Source: Pseudomonadota bacterium (lineage in GTDB: Bacteria; Pseudomonadota; Alphaproteobacteria; Caulobacterales; Caulobacteraceae). Taken from it: a stretch of DNA of 8,787 bases. Position numbers and translations under genes: made by a program. Below, one piece after another: positions 1-5,886 of the stretch; position 1 is the first letter of the stretch, and every line of letters begins with the position of its first letter. Below the pieces are notes generated by a model. That model was not told where the DNA came from. It searched no databases and saw only the letters and a program-made list of their open reading frames with translations. Location: positions 1 to 8,787 of the forward strand of contig JAEXZS010000087.1 in the NCBI GenBank assembly GCA_023451375.1. The letters are read 5' to 3'.

Positions 1-303
1 GCCCAGACCTACGGCGACGGGACCAGCGGCTGGCGCTGGCGCGCGGACCGGGCCGCCGTCGCCGCCCCCGCCGACGCCAAGGTGGCCTACGCCGGCCCCC
101 TGAGCGGCTGGGGCCAGGTGGTGATCCTCGATCTGGGGCCGGGCTGGCGGGCGGTCATCGCCGGTCTGGAGACGGTGGAGGTCGAGGCCGACGCCCCCGT
201 CGCCGACGGACAGACCCTGGGCCGCAGCGGCCCGGACGGCGACGTCTATTTCGAGCTCCGCCGCGACGAACGCCCGATCGATCCGGGGCCGTGGCTGCGC
301 TAA
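1..303 (+). CDS. envC: EnvC-like murein hydrolase activator, degenerate LytM/M23 domain (C-terminal fragment)
   Basis: The gene is cut by the window edge: 100 residues in frame 1 up to a TAA at 301-303. The fragment reads as the end of a LytM (peptidase M23) domain. It has a GWGQVVILDLGPGW strand, then VADGQTLGRSGPDGDVYFELRR, then PIDPGPWLR, in the same order as the C-terminus of EnvC proteins. In active M23 enzymes the HLHFE segment supplies a zinc-binding His. Here that segment is DVYFE, as in EnvC (LYFEIRR), so the domain is very likely a non-catalytic activator of periplasmic amidases at the division site. A degenerate LytM protein of the DipM/LdpF type is the alternative. It lies 140 bp upstream of ctpA on the same strand, and an EnvC-like gene followed by an S41 protease gene is a frequent pairing in alphaproteobacteria. 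The coiled-coil N-terminus lies outside the window, so the name rests on this fragment. Confidence 0.75.
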   Translation, partial: AQTYGDGTSGWRWRADRAAVAAPADAKVAYAGPLSGWGQVVILDLGPGWRAVIAGLETVEVEADAPVADGQTLGRSGPDGDVYFELRRDERPIDPGPWLR

Positions 304-318
304 ACCCGTAATAGGCCT

Positions 319-346
319 TTGCTTTCCGGCCTGACGCTGATTTTAT
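319..346 (+). promoter_or_regulatory. Possible sigma-70 type promoter for ctpA
   Basis: TTGCTT (319-324) and TTTTAT (341-346) are separated by 16 bp in the only AT-richer stretch between the EnvC-like gene and ctpA. This is a motif match by eye only. It would place the transcription start near 353 and give ctpA a leader of about 90 nt. Confidence 0.3.
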
Positions 347-347
347 C

Positions 348-380
348 GGCGGGACGCCCCGCCGCCACGATTTCGTCGTG
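348..380 (+). other. Two tandem small stem-loops between envC-like gene and ctpA
   Basis: GGCGGG (348-353) pairs perfectly with CCCGCC (358-363) across a 4-nt loop. CACGA (366-370) pairs with TCGTG (376-380) across a 5-nt loop. No T-run follows either stem, so they do not form a classical terminator. They could be leader structure for ctpA or a weak attenuator between the two genes. Such short stems also arise by chance in GC-rich DNA. Confidence 0.35.
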
Positions 381-443
381 TCTGCGGGGCCTTTGATCGA
401 AGTCCGGGCGCCTCCCATGATCGGGCCCACCGAAAGAGACCGA

Positions 444-1826
444 ATGCGTAAACTGCTCCTCGTCGGCTGCGCCGCCCTGGCTCTCGGCGGATCCGCCGCC
501 GCCGTCGCCAGCCAGACCCCGCGCAACGAAACCTTCCGCATGCTGGAGCTGTTCGGCGACGTCGTCGGCATCGTCGAGCAGCTGTACGTCGTCCCGGTCG
601 ACAACAAGAAGCTGATCGAGGCGGCGCTCAGCGGCATGATGACCGCGCTGGACCCGCACTCCAACTATCTGCCCCCCGACAACTACGACGACCTGCGCGA
701 GCGGACCGAGGGGCAATATTCCGGCGTCGGCCTGACCATCACCTCCGAAGGCGGCCTGGTGAAGGTCATCTCGCCGATGGACGAGAGCCCGGCCGCGCGC
801 GCCGGCGTCCAGGCGGGCGACGTCATCAGCGCCATCGACGGCCAGAACGCCTCGGGCCTGACCGTCAGCCAGGTGTCGGAGAAGCTGCGCGGCGAGGTCG
901 GCACCAGCGTCAAGGTCACCTTCCTGCGCGACGGCGAGGACCCGCTGGAGGTTACGCTGACGCGCGAGGTCATCAAGGTCCAGTCGGTCACCGGCCGGGT
1001 CGAGGGCGACTTCGGCTATCTGCGCGTCTCGACCTTCAACGAGAACACCGGCCGCGAGCTGATCGAGGCGATCAACAAGATCAAGGCCGAGAAGCCGGGC
1101 GTGAAGGGCTACGTCCTGGACCTGCGCAACAACGGCGGAGGCCTGCTGACAGCGGCCATCGACGTGTCGGACGCCTTCCTGGAGCGCGGCGAGATCGTCA
1201 GCCAGCGCGGCCGCAAGCCCGAGCAGATCGAGCGCTACTCCGCCAAGCCGGGCGACCTGACCGGCGGCCTGCCGGTGGTGGTGCTGATCAACTACGGCTC
1301 CGCGTCGGCCTCCGAGATCGTCGCCGGCGCCCTGAAGGACCATGAGCGCGCCGTCGTCCTGGGCTTGACCAGCTTCGGCAAGGGGTCGGTGCAGACGGTG
1401 ATCCCGCTCAGGAACGGCCGGGACGGCGCCCTGTCGATCACCACCGCGCGCTACTACACCCCGTCCGGCGCCTCGATCCAGAAGATCGGCATCGAACCGG
1501 ACTACGAGGTCGCGCGCTCCGAGGCCGAGGCGCGCATCGTCTCGCGCTCCAGCTTCATCTACTCCGAGGCCGCCTACGCCACCGCGCTGGACTCCTCCAT
1601 CGGCGCCGAGCGCAAGGGCGCCCACACACCGCGCGAGGCGCCGGGCGAAGCCTACGACAAGGACAAGGACTACCAGCTGGAACGCGCGCTGGACGTGCTC
1701 CGCGCCGGCGGCGACCTGTCCAAACTCAGCGCGCCGCCGGAAGGCGTCGTGGTGACGGAGCCGGGCTCTGAGCCCAAGCCGGATGCGACCCCGGCCGCCG
1801 CGCCGGAGACGGACGAGGAAGAATAA
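444..1826 (+). CDS. ctpA: S41 family carboxyl-terminal processing protease CtpA
   Basis: Periplasmic serine protease (460 residues) that cleaves envelope proteins from their C-terminal ends. It has an N-terminal Sec-type signal (residues 1 to about 24, MRKLLLVGCAALALGG), a PDZ domain near 85-170 (YSGVGLTITSEGG, then AGVQAGDVISAIDGQ), and an S41 catalytic core. The Ser-Lys dyad reads as S288 in GSASASEI and K313 in SFGKGSVQ, 25 residues apart as in E. coli Prc, with Q317 at the conserved third position. The end is a Pro/Glu-rich tail. I chose ATG 444 because a GAAAGAG ribosome site lies just upstream and the signal peptide then starts at residue 1. GTG 378 or ATG 417 would bury it behind 22 or 9 polar residues. 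LVGC at residues 6-9 resembles a lipobox, but the hydrophobic stretch before it is too short. Its position after an EnvC-like gene suggests a role in cell-wall enzyme turnover (inference). Confidence 0.93.
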   Translation: MRKLLLVGCAALALGGSAAAVASQTPRNETFRMLELFGDVVGIVEQLYVVPVDNKKLIEAALSGMMTALDPHSNYLPPDNYDDLRERTEGQYSGVGLTITSEGGLVKVISPMDESPAARAGVQAGDVISAIDGQNASGLTVSQVSEKLRGEVGTSVKVTFLRDGEDPLEVTLTREVIKVQSVTGRVEGDFGYLRVSTFNENTGRELIEAINKIKAEKPGVKGYVLDLRNNGGGLLTAAIDVSDAFLERGEIVSQRGRKPEQIERYSAKPGDLTGGLPVVVLINYGSASASEIVAGALKDHERAVVLGLTSFGKGSVQTVIPLRNGRDGALSITTARYYTPSGASIQKIGIEPDYEVARSEAEARIVSRSSFIYSEAAYATALDSSIGAERKGAHTPREAPGEAYDKDKDYQLERALDVLRAGGDLSKLSAPPEGVVVTEPGSEPKPDATPAAAPETDEEE

Positions 1827-1835
1827 CCGGCGACC

Positions 1836-2660
1836 TCAAGTCAGCAGGTCGGTGACCAGAACCCGCAGCGGGTTCTCGGGATCGGACAGCAGCTTGGCGA
1901 CCATGGCCAGGCACACGACCACCAGCAGCGGCCGGATCAACCGAGGTCCGAAGCGCATGGCGGCGTGCGAGCCCAGCCGGCCGCCGATCAGCTGGCCGAT
2001 GGCCATGGCCCCGCCCAGCATCCACAGCACATGGCCGCTGAGCCCCAACACCACCACGGAGATGAGATTGCTGGCGAAGTTCAGCGCCTTGGTGTGGGCC
2101 GTCGCGCGCGTCAGCCCCATGCCCATCAGGGTGACCAGGCTCAGGGCGAAGAAGGACCCTGTGCCGGGGCCGAAGAAGCCGTCATAGAAGCCGATCCCGA
2201 ACGCCACGGCCGAATAGGCGACGGGCGTCAGCCGGGCGTGGGCGTCCTCGTCGCCGGCCTTTGGGCCGAACAGGAAATAGAGGGCGATGGCGCCCAGCAT
2301 CAGCGGCAGCAGCACCATCAGCCAGCGCGCGTCCACCATCGTCACCGCCAGCGAGCCCAGCGCCGCCCCGGCCAGGGTCGCGGCCAACGGCCAGGTCAGC
2401 AGGCGGAAATCGATCCGTCCCGCCCGCCAGAAGCTCCAGGTCGCCGACGCCGTGCCGAAACTGCCCTGCACCTTGTTGGTGGCGATGGCCGAGACCGGAT
2501 CGACGCCCGCGGCGAGCAGGACCGGCACGGTGATCAACCCGCCGCCGCCGGCGATGGCGTCGATGAAGCCGGCCACGAGCGCGGCGAGGCACAGCAGGGC
2601 GATGACGTCGGGGGCGAGGTCGAGCAAGGACGGCTCCGGGAGGAGGCGCGGCCATATCAT
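1836..2660 (-). CDS. TSUP family (TauE/SafE, YfcA-like) membrane permease
   Basis: Inner-membrane protein of 274 residues with about eight hydrophobic segments. It carries the two family signature repeats: GFIDAIAGGGGLITVP (31-46) followed by ATNK (60-63), and GFYDGFFGPGTGSF (157-170) followed by ATAHTK (186-191). The match is closest to E. coli YfcA (269 residues). The family exports or imports small anions such as sulfite, sulfoacetate and related organosulfur compounds; the substrate here cannot be told from sequence. The frame stays open upstream to 2768, but the extra residues are charged and polar (RRKRR, EEKPGESNQGES) and unlike a membrane protein start, so I place the start at ATG 2660. 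A TTG at about 2625, preceded by GGAG, is an alternative giving MLDLAPDV. The stop lies 9 bp from the convergent ctpA stop, leaving no room for a separate terminator. Confidence 0.88.
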   Translation of the reverse strand: MIWPRLLPEPSLLDLAPDVIALLCLAALVAGFIDAIAGGGGLITVPVLLAAGVDPVSAIATNKVQGSFGTASATWSFWRAGRIDFRLLTWPLAATLAGAALGSLAVTMVDARWLMVLLPLMLGAIALYFLFGPKAGDEDAHARLTPVAYSAVAFGIGFYDGFFGPGTGSFFALSLVTLMGMGLTRATAHTKALNFASNLISVVVLGLSGHVLWMLGGAMAIGQLIGGRLGSHAAMRFGPRLIRPLLVVVCLAMVAKLLSDPENPLRVLVTDLLT

Positions 2661-2876
2661 TGCGATGCTCTGCGCGCCACGGCCTGACTCGCCTTGGTTG
2701 CTTTCGCCCGGCTTTTCCTCCATAAGCCGCCGCTTCCGACGCAAGTGAACCTGCGTCTCCACCATCACGACCCCATCTCAGGATGGATGAGGATGGCGAG
2801 AACCCTCCGCCGACGTGATCGTCGCCGGGGGCCGTTGTCGTATGGAGCCGTTTCACCCGTCGCCACGAGGTAGTGA

Positions 2877-4412
2877 ATGTTCGAGGCTCTGAACGAGCGG
2901 CTGACAGGCGTCTTCGACCGGATCACCGGGCGCGGCGCCCTGTCCGAGAAGGACGTGCAGGAGGCGATGCGCGAGGTGCGCGTGGCCCTGCTGGAGGCCG
3001 ACGTCGCCCTGCCCGTCGTCAAGGACTTCATCGCCTTCGCCACCGAACGCGCCACCGGCGAAGACGTCATCCGTTCGGTCAAGCCGGCCGACCAGGTGGT
3101 CAAGATCGTCTATGACGGCCTGATCGAGATGCTGGGCGGCGAGGAGCCGGTCCCGCTCAACACCAACGCCAATCCGCCCGCCGTGGTGCTGATGGCCGGC
3201 CTGCAGGGCTCGGGCAAGACCACGACCTCGGCCAAGCTGGCGCTGCGCCTGACCCGGTTCGATCGCAAGAAGGTCATGATGGCCTCGCTGGACACGCGCC
3301 GTCCGGCCGCGATGGAGCAGCTGGCCACCCTCGGCAAGCAGATCGATGTCGCCACCCTGCCGATCGTCCAGGGCGAGAGCGCGGTTCAGATCACCCGCCG
3401 GGCGCTGCAGTCCGCCAAGCTCCAGGGCTTCGACGTCCTGATCCTCGACACCGCCGGCCGCATCACCCTGGACGAGGGGCTGATGAACGAGGTGGCCGAG
3501 GTCGCGGAGATCGCCCGCCCCGTCGAGACTCTGCTGGTCGCCGACAGCCTGACCGGCCAGGACGCGGTGCGCACCGCCAAGGCCTTCCACGAGCGGCTGC
3601 CGCTGACCGGCCTGGTCCTGACCCGCGCCGACGGCGACGGGCGCGGCGGCGCCATGCTGTCGATGCGGGCCATCACCGGCCTGCCGATCAAATATCTGGG
3701 CGCGGGCGAGAAGGTCGACGCCCTGGACGTGTTCGACGCCCGCCGCGTCGCCGGCCGCATCCTGGGCCAGGGCGATATCGTCGCCCTGGTCGAAAAGGCC
3801 GCCCAGGACCTGGACCAGGCCAAGGCCGAAAAGATGGCCCGCAAGCTGGCCAAGGGCCAGTTCGACCTGGACGACCTGGCGGCCCAGCTGCAGCAGATGA
3901 AGCGGATGGGCGGTCTTCAGGGCATCATGGGCATGCTGCCCGGCGTGGCCAAGATGAAGAACCAGATGGCCGACAGCGGCATCGACGATCGCATGATCCT
4001 GCGCCAGGAAGCCATCATCTCCTCGATGACCAAGGCCGAGCGCAAAAAGCCGGACCTCTTGAACGCCAGCCGCAAGAAGCGCATCGCCGCCGGCGCGGGC
4101 GTCGAGGTCCAGGACGTGAACCGGGTCCTGAAGCAGCACCGCCAAATGGCCGACGTGGTCAAGTCGATGGCGCGCGGCGGACCCAAGAAGATGCAGCAGA
4201 TGGCCGCCATGCTGGGCGGTCTCGGCGGCGGCGGCATGGGCGGGCCGGACATGGCGCGCCTGAAGGCCTTGGGCGGCGGCAAGGCGCCGGAACCCAGCGC
4301 CGACGAATTGAAGGCCATTCAGGACCGCCTGGCGGGCCTGGGCGGCGGACAACTCCCCCCGAACCTCTCCGGCGGCCTTCCGGGCCTGCCGGGCTTCCCT
4401 CCCAAGAAATAA
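2877..4412 (+). CDS. ffh: Signal recognition particle protein Ffh (SRP54)
   Basis: GTPase of the signal recognition particle (511 residues). It binds signal peptides of membrane proteins as they are made and 4.5S RNA, and docks with FtsY at the membrane. The N domain covers about residues 1-95 (EAMREVRVALLEADVALPVV). The NG GTPase domain has P-loop GLQGSGKTT (108-116), DTRRPAA, DTAGR (191-195) and TRADGDGRGG (G4 from 249). The methionine-rich M domain spans about 325-440 and contains SRKKRIAAGAGVEVQDVNRVLKQ for RNA binding. A Gly/Pro-rich tail of about 65 residues ends in PGFPPKK. Arg replaces the usual Lys of the G4 TKxD motif, which I recall as common in alphaproteobacteria. The start ATG 2877 is preceded by a GAGG ribosome site at 2867-2870. 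The promoter is not clear: TTGCTT (2698-2703) and CATAAG (2721-2726) are a weak candidate pair 17 bp apart. rpsP follows after 24 bp, so the two are probably cotranscribed. Confidence 0.98.
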   Translation: MFEALNERLTGVFDRITGRGALSEKDVQEAMREVRVALLEADVALPVVKDFIAFATERATGEDVIRSVKPADQVVKIVYDGLIEMLGGEEPVPLNTNANPPAVVLMAGLQGSGKTTTSAKLALRLTRFDRKKVMMASLDTRRPAAMEQLATLGKQIDVATLPIVQGESAVQITRRALQSAKLQGFDVLILDTAGRITLDEGLMNEVAEVAEIARPVETLLVADSLTGQDAVRTAKAFHERLPLTGLVLTRADGDGRGGAMLSMRAITGLPIKYLGAGEKVDALDVFDARRVAGRILGQGDIVALVEKAAQDLDQAKAEKMARKLAKGQFDLDDLAAQLQQMKRMGGLQGIMGMLPGVAKMKNQMADSGIDDRMILRQEAIISSMTKAERKKPDLLNASRKKRIAAGAGVEVQDVNRVLKQHRQMADVVKSMARGGPKKMQQMAAMLGGLGGGGMGGPDMARLKALGGGKAPEPSADELKAIQDRLAGLGGGQLPPNLSGGLPGLPGFPPKK

Positions 4413-4415
4413 CGA

Positions 4416-4427
4416 CTTTCTAGAAAG
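4416..4427 (+). promoter_or_regulatory. Perfect 12-bp palindrome overlapping the rpsP ribosome binding site
   Basis: CTTTCTAGAAAG is a perfect palindrome in the 24-bp gap between ffh and rpsP. Its right half merges into the purine-rich AGAAAGAGA (4422-4430) that serves as the rpsP ribosome site. It might fold weakly in RNA (4 bp around CTAG) or be chance. Confidence 0.3.
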
Positions 4428-4436
4428 AGACTGACA

Positions 4437-4997
4437 ATGCTGAAGATTCGTCTGGCCCGCGGCGGCGCCAAGAAGCGCCCCTACTACCACATCGTCATCG
4501 CCGACTCGCACTCGCCGCGCGACGGCAAGTTCATCGAGAAGGTCGGCAGCTACAACCCGATGCTGCCGAAGGACGGCGCCACGCCGCGCGTCGCCCTGAA
4601 GGTCGAGCGCATCGCCGAATGGCTGGGCAAGGGCGCCCAGCCCACCGACCGCGTCGCCCGCTTCCTGTCGCAGGACGAGACCCTGTCGGCCAAGGTGAAG
4701 TGGACCCAGGGCAACAACCCGCAGAAGGCCCAGCCGGGCAAGAAGGCGCAGGAACGCGCCGCCGAGCGGGCCCAGCGCGAAGCCGATCGCCTGGAGGCCG
4801 AAGCCGCCGCCAAGGCCGAAGCCGCCGAGGCCGCCGCGCGCGCCAAGGAAGAGGCCGAAGCCGCCAAGAACGCGCCCGCCGCCGAGGAGGCTCCGGCCGA
4901 GGAGGCTCCGGCCGCCGAAGCCGCTGCTGAAGAAGCGCCCGCCGCCGAGGAAGCCCCGGCCGCCGAAGAAGCGACCGAGGAAAAGGCCGAGGGCTAA
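4437..4997 (+). CDS. rpsP: 30S ribosomal protein bS16 with long Ala/Glu-rich C-terminal extension
   Basis: Small-subunit protein bS16, needed for 30S assembly. Residues 1 to about 80 are the full conserved fold: MLKIRLARGGAKKRPYYHIV at the start, SPRDGKFIEKVGSYNP near 26-41, then ERIAEWLGKGAQPTDRVARFL. Typical bS16 proteins end near 80-90 residues; this one has 186. The extra 100 residues begin with a Lys/Gln-rich linker (QGNNPQKAQPGKKAQERAAE), continue as a probable charged helix or coiled coil (111-144, AERAQREADRLEAEAAAK type) and end in an acidic, low-complexity AAEEAP-repeat tail (147-186). Long bS16 tails of variable length are known in alphaproteobacteria, so the extension is not a fusion. 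The start ATG 4437 follows AGAAAGAGA. The gene shares a transcript with ffh and is closed by a strong intrinsic terminator. Confidence 0.97.
   Translation: MLKIRLARGGAKKRPYYHIVIADSHSPRDGKFIEKVGSYNPMLPKDGATPRVALKVERIAEWLGKGAQPTDRVARFLSQDETLSAKVKWTQGNNPQKAQPGKKAQERAAERAQREADRLEAEAAAKAEAAEAAARAKEEAEAAKNAPAAEEAPAEEAPAAEAAAEEAPAAEEAPAAEEATEEKAEG
4881..4910 (+). repeat. Perfect 15-bp tandem duplication inside the rpsP tail
   Basis: GCCGAGGAGGCTCCG occurs at 4881-4895 and again immediately at 4896-4910. It codes for repeated AEEAP units. Further degenerate copies continue to about 4969 (GCCGCCGAGGAAGCCCCG and similar). The array keeps frame and looks like a product of replication slippage, so its length may vary between strains. 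Confidence 0.8.
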
Positions 4998-5022
4998 GCC
5001 CTTCGCCATTCGGGTCTAGGGG

Positions 5023-5056
5023 AAAGCAGCGCCTGCGCGGGCGCTGCTTTTCTTTT
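5023..5056 (+). terminator. Strong intrinsic terminator after rpsP
   Basis: An 11-bp perfect stem, AAAGCAGCGCC (5023-5033) with GGCGCTGCTTT (5040-5050), encloses a 6-nt loop and runs into TTTTCTTTT. It lies 25 bp after the rpsP stop. It should end most ffh-rpsP transcripts and so separates them from rimM. Confidence 0.9.
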
Positions 5057-5079
5057 GCGCCCCTCCGTCACTCCTCCCG

Positions 5080-5210
5080 TCACCCTCCGGCTTGCCCCTA
5101 GGGCCCACGGTTGGATAATCGCGGGCGGCGACGACGGAGCCCGAACGATCGTCCCTTGCTCAACGATGCGAGGAGCGGAACGGTGGGCCGTCGGACAAGC
5201 CCGAGGGTGA
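5080..5210. repeat. Imperfect inverted-repeat element (MITE-like or REP-like) upstream of rimM
   Basis: The ends form inverted arms of about 30 bp. TCACCCTC (5080-5087) pairs with GAGGGTGA (5203-5210), GGCTTG (5089-5094) with CAAGCC (5196-5201), and GGCCCAC (5102-5108) with GTGGGCC (5183-5189). The interior is about 75 bp and holds a smaller palindromic core around ACGATCGT (5145-5152). There is no open frame of its own that looks coding. It fills most of the rpsP-rimM gap and ends 31 bp before the rimM start. The form suggests a dispersed non-coding repeat, but no second full copy lies in this window. Confidence 0.65.
5092..5119 (+). promoter_or_regulatory. Possible rimM promoter carried inside the repeat element
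   Basis: TTGCCC (5092-5097) and GATAAT (5114-5119) are 16 bp apart. GATAAT is the best -10-like word in the gap between rpsP and rimM. Because a strong terminator lies just upstream, rimM needs its own promoter, and this is the best candidate I can see. The -35 half lies in the left arm of the inverted repeat. Confidence 0.35.
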
Positions 5211-5241
5211 TGAAGCGGTATCTGGAACCTCTGAGGACGAC

Positions 5242-5769
5242 ATGACCAAGGACAGCAGGCTCATCCTCGTCGGTCAGGTCGGCGGCGGCTTCGGCGTCAA
5301 GGGCGAGGTGCGGGTGACGGCCTTCACCGCCGATCCGCTGGCCCTGACCGCCTATGGCCCCTTGCTGCGCGCCGACGGCTCCGTCGCCCTGACCCTGACC
5401 TCGGCGCGGCCGGACAAGAACGGCGTCGTCGGTCGGGCCAAGGAGATCGCCACCAAGGAAGAGGCCGACGCCCTGCGTGGCCTGAAGCTGCACGTGCCCC
5501 GCGACCGCTTTCCCGAGCCCGAGGAGGACGAATTCTACCTGGCCGACCTGATCGGGCTGCAGGCCCGCGACGAAGAGGACGCGGTGATCGGCGTGGTCAA
5601 GGCGGTGCAGAACTTCGGCGCCGACGACATGCTGGAGATCGCCCCGGCGGCGGGCGGCCCGACCTGGTACCTGCCCTTCACCCGCGACGCCGTGCCCGAG
5701 GTCCGGCCCGCCGACGGCTGGCTGCGCGCCCTGCGCCCCAATGAGGTCGGCGAGCGCGAGCCGGAATAG
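5242..5769 (+). CDS. rimM: Ribosome maturation factor RimM
   Basis: Assembly factor of 175 residues that binds ribosomal protein S19 and helps mature the 3' (head) domain of 16S rRNA in the 30S subunit. The N-terminal RimM barrel starts with LILVGQVGGGFGVKGEVRV (7-25), the family's G-x-HG-x-x-G-E-V pattern with Phe in place of His. The C-terminal PRC-barrel begins at EFYLADLIGLQA (97-108) and carries the GADDMLEI motif (126-133) and a late VPEV (151-154). Length is normal for the family. The start ATG 5242 has a good GAGGA ribosome site at 5233-5237. In most proteobacteria rimM sits between rpsP and trmD in one operon. Here a terminator and repeat element of 244 bp separate it from rpsP, and the next gene downstream is convergent, so trmD is not adjacent. 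Confidence 0.95.
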   Translation: MTKDSRLILVGQVGGGFGVKGEVRVTAFTADPLALTAYGPLLRADGSVALTLTSARPDKNGVVGRAKEIATKEEADALRGLKLHVPRDRFPEPEEDEFYLADLIGLQARDEEDAVIGVVKAVQNFGADDMLEIAPAAGGPTWYLPFTRDAVPEVRPADGWLRALRPNEVGEREPE

Positions 5770-5787
5770 CGCGCCGAACCCAAGAAC

Positions 5788-5872
5788 CCGTCATTACAGG
5801 CTCCGCGGGACGAACCCAGCCCCAGAGGACGGGTTCCGGGCTCTTCGCTTCGCGACGGCCCGGAAGGACGGT
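5788..5872. repeat. Palindromic intergenic repeat, probable bidirectional terminator between convergent genes
   Basis: The element starts with CCGTCATTAC and ends with GGAAGGACGG, so its ends are roughly inverted. Its right half contains a perfect 8-bp stem, TTCCGGGC (5834-5841) with GCCCGGAA (5858-5865), across a 16-nt loop rich in TTCGC. It fills the 117-bp gap between the rimM stop and the stop of the convergent minus-strand gene. The words CGTCATT (5789-5795) and GAACCCAG (5812-5819) recur at 8362-8385. This type of CGTCATTCCGGG / CCGGAACCC repeat is one I recall from Caulobacterales intergenic regions. It lacks T-runs, so terminator function is inferred from position. Confidence 0.6.
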
Positions 5873-5886
5873 TCAAAGCAGGTCTT

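Noticed and set aside
450..470. Lipobox-like LVGC at residues 6-9 of CtpA
   Set aside because: Only about five hydrophobic residues precede the Cys, too few for a lipoprotein signal, while the hydrophobic run continues past it to an AVAS-type cleavage region.
300..1625. A 441-codon open frame antisense to ctpA
   Set aside because: Composition is biased (Asp/Ala/Val/Gln/Arg repeats) with no recognisable motif, and ctpA on the other strand has full family motifs.
1827..1835. A terminator between ctpA and the convergent permease gene
   Set aside because: The gap is only 9 bp and I see no stem with a T-run there or at the gene ends.
1965..2687. Open frames on the plus strand across the permease gene
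   Set aside because: They are antisense to a protein with clear TSUP signatures, and the translations are Gln/Gly/Arg/His-rich low complexity.
2853..5009. A 718-codon open frame on the minus strand across ffh and rpsP
   Set aside because: Its translation is low-complexity Gly/Leu/Ala/Asp/Gln with no domain and it is antisense to two certain core genes. GC-rich codons of the sense genes rarely give stops in this frame.
5098..5493. A minus-strand frame of 131 codons over the rimM upstream repeat and the rimM start
   Set aside because: It covers the inverted-repeat element and the 5' part of rimM in antisense. Such spurious frames commonly arise from repeat elements.
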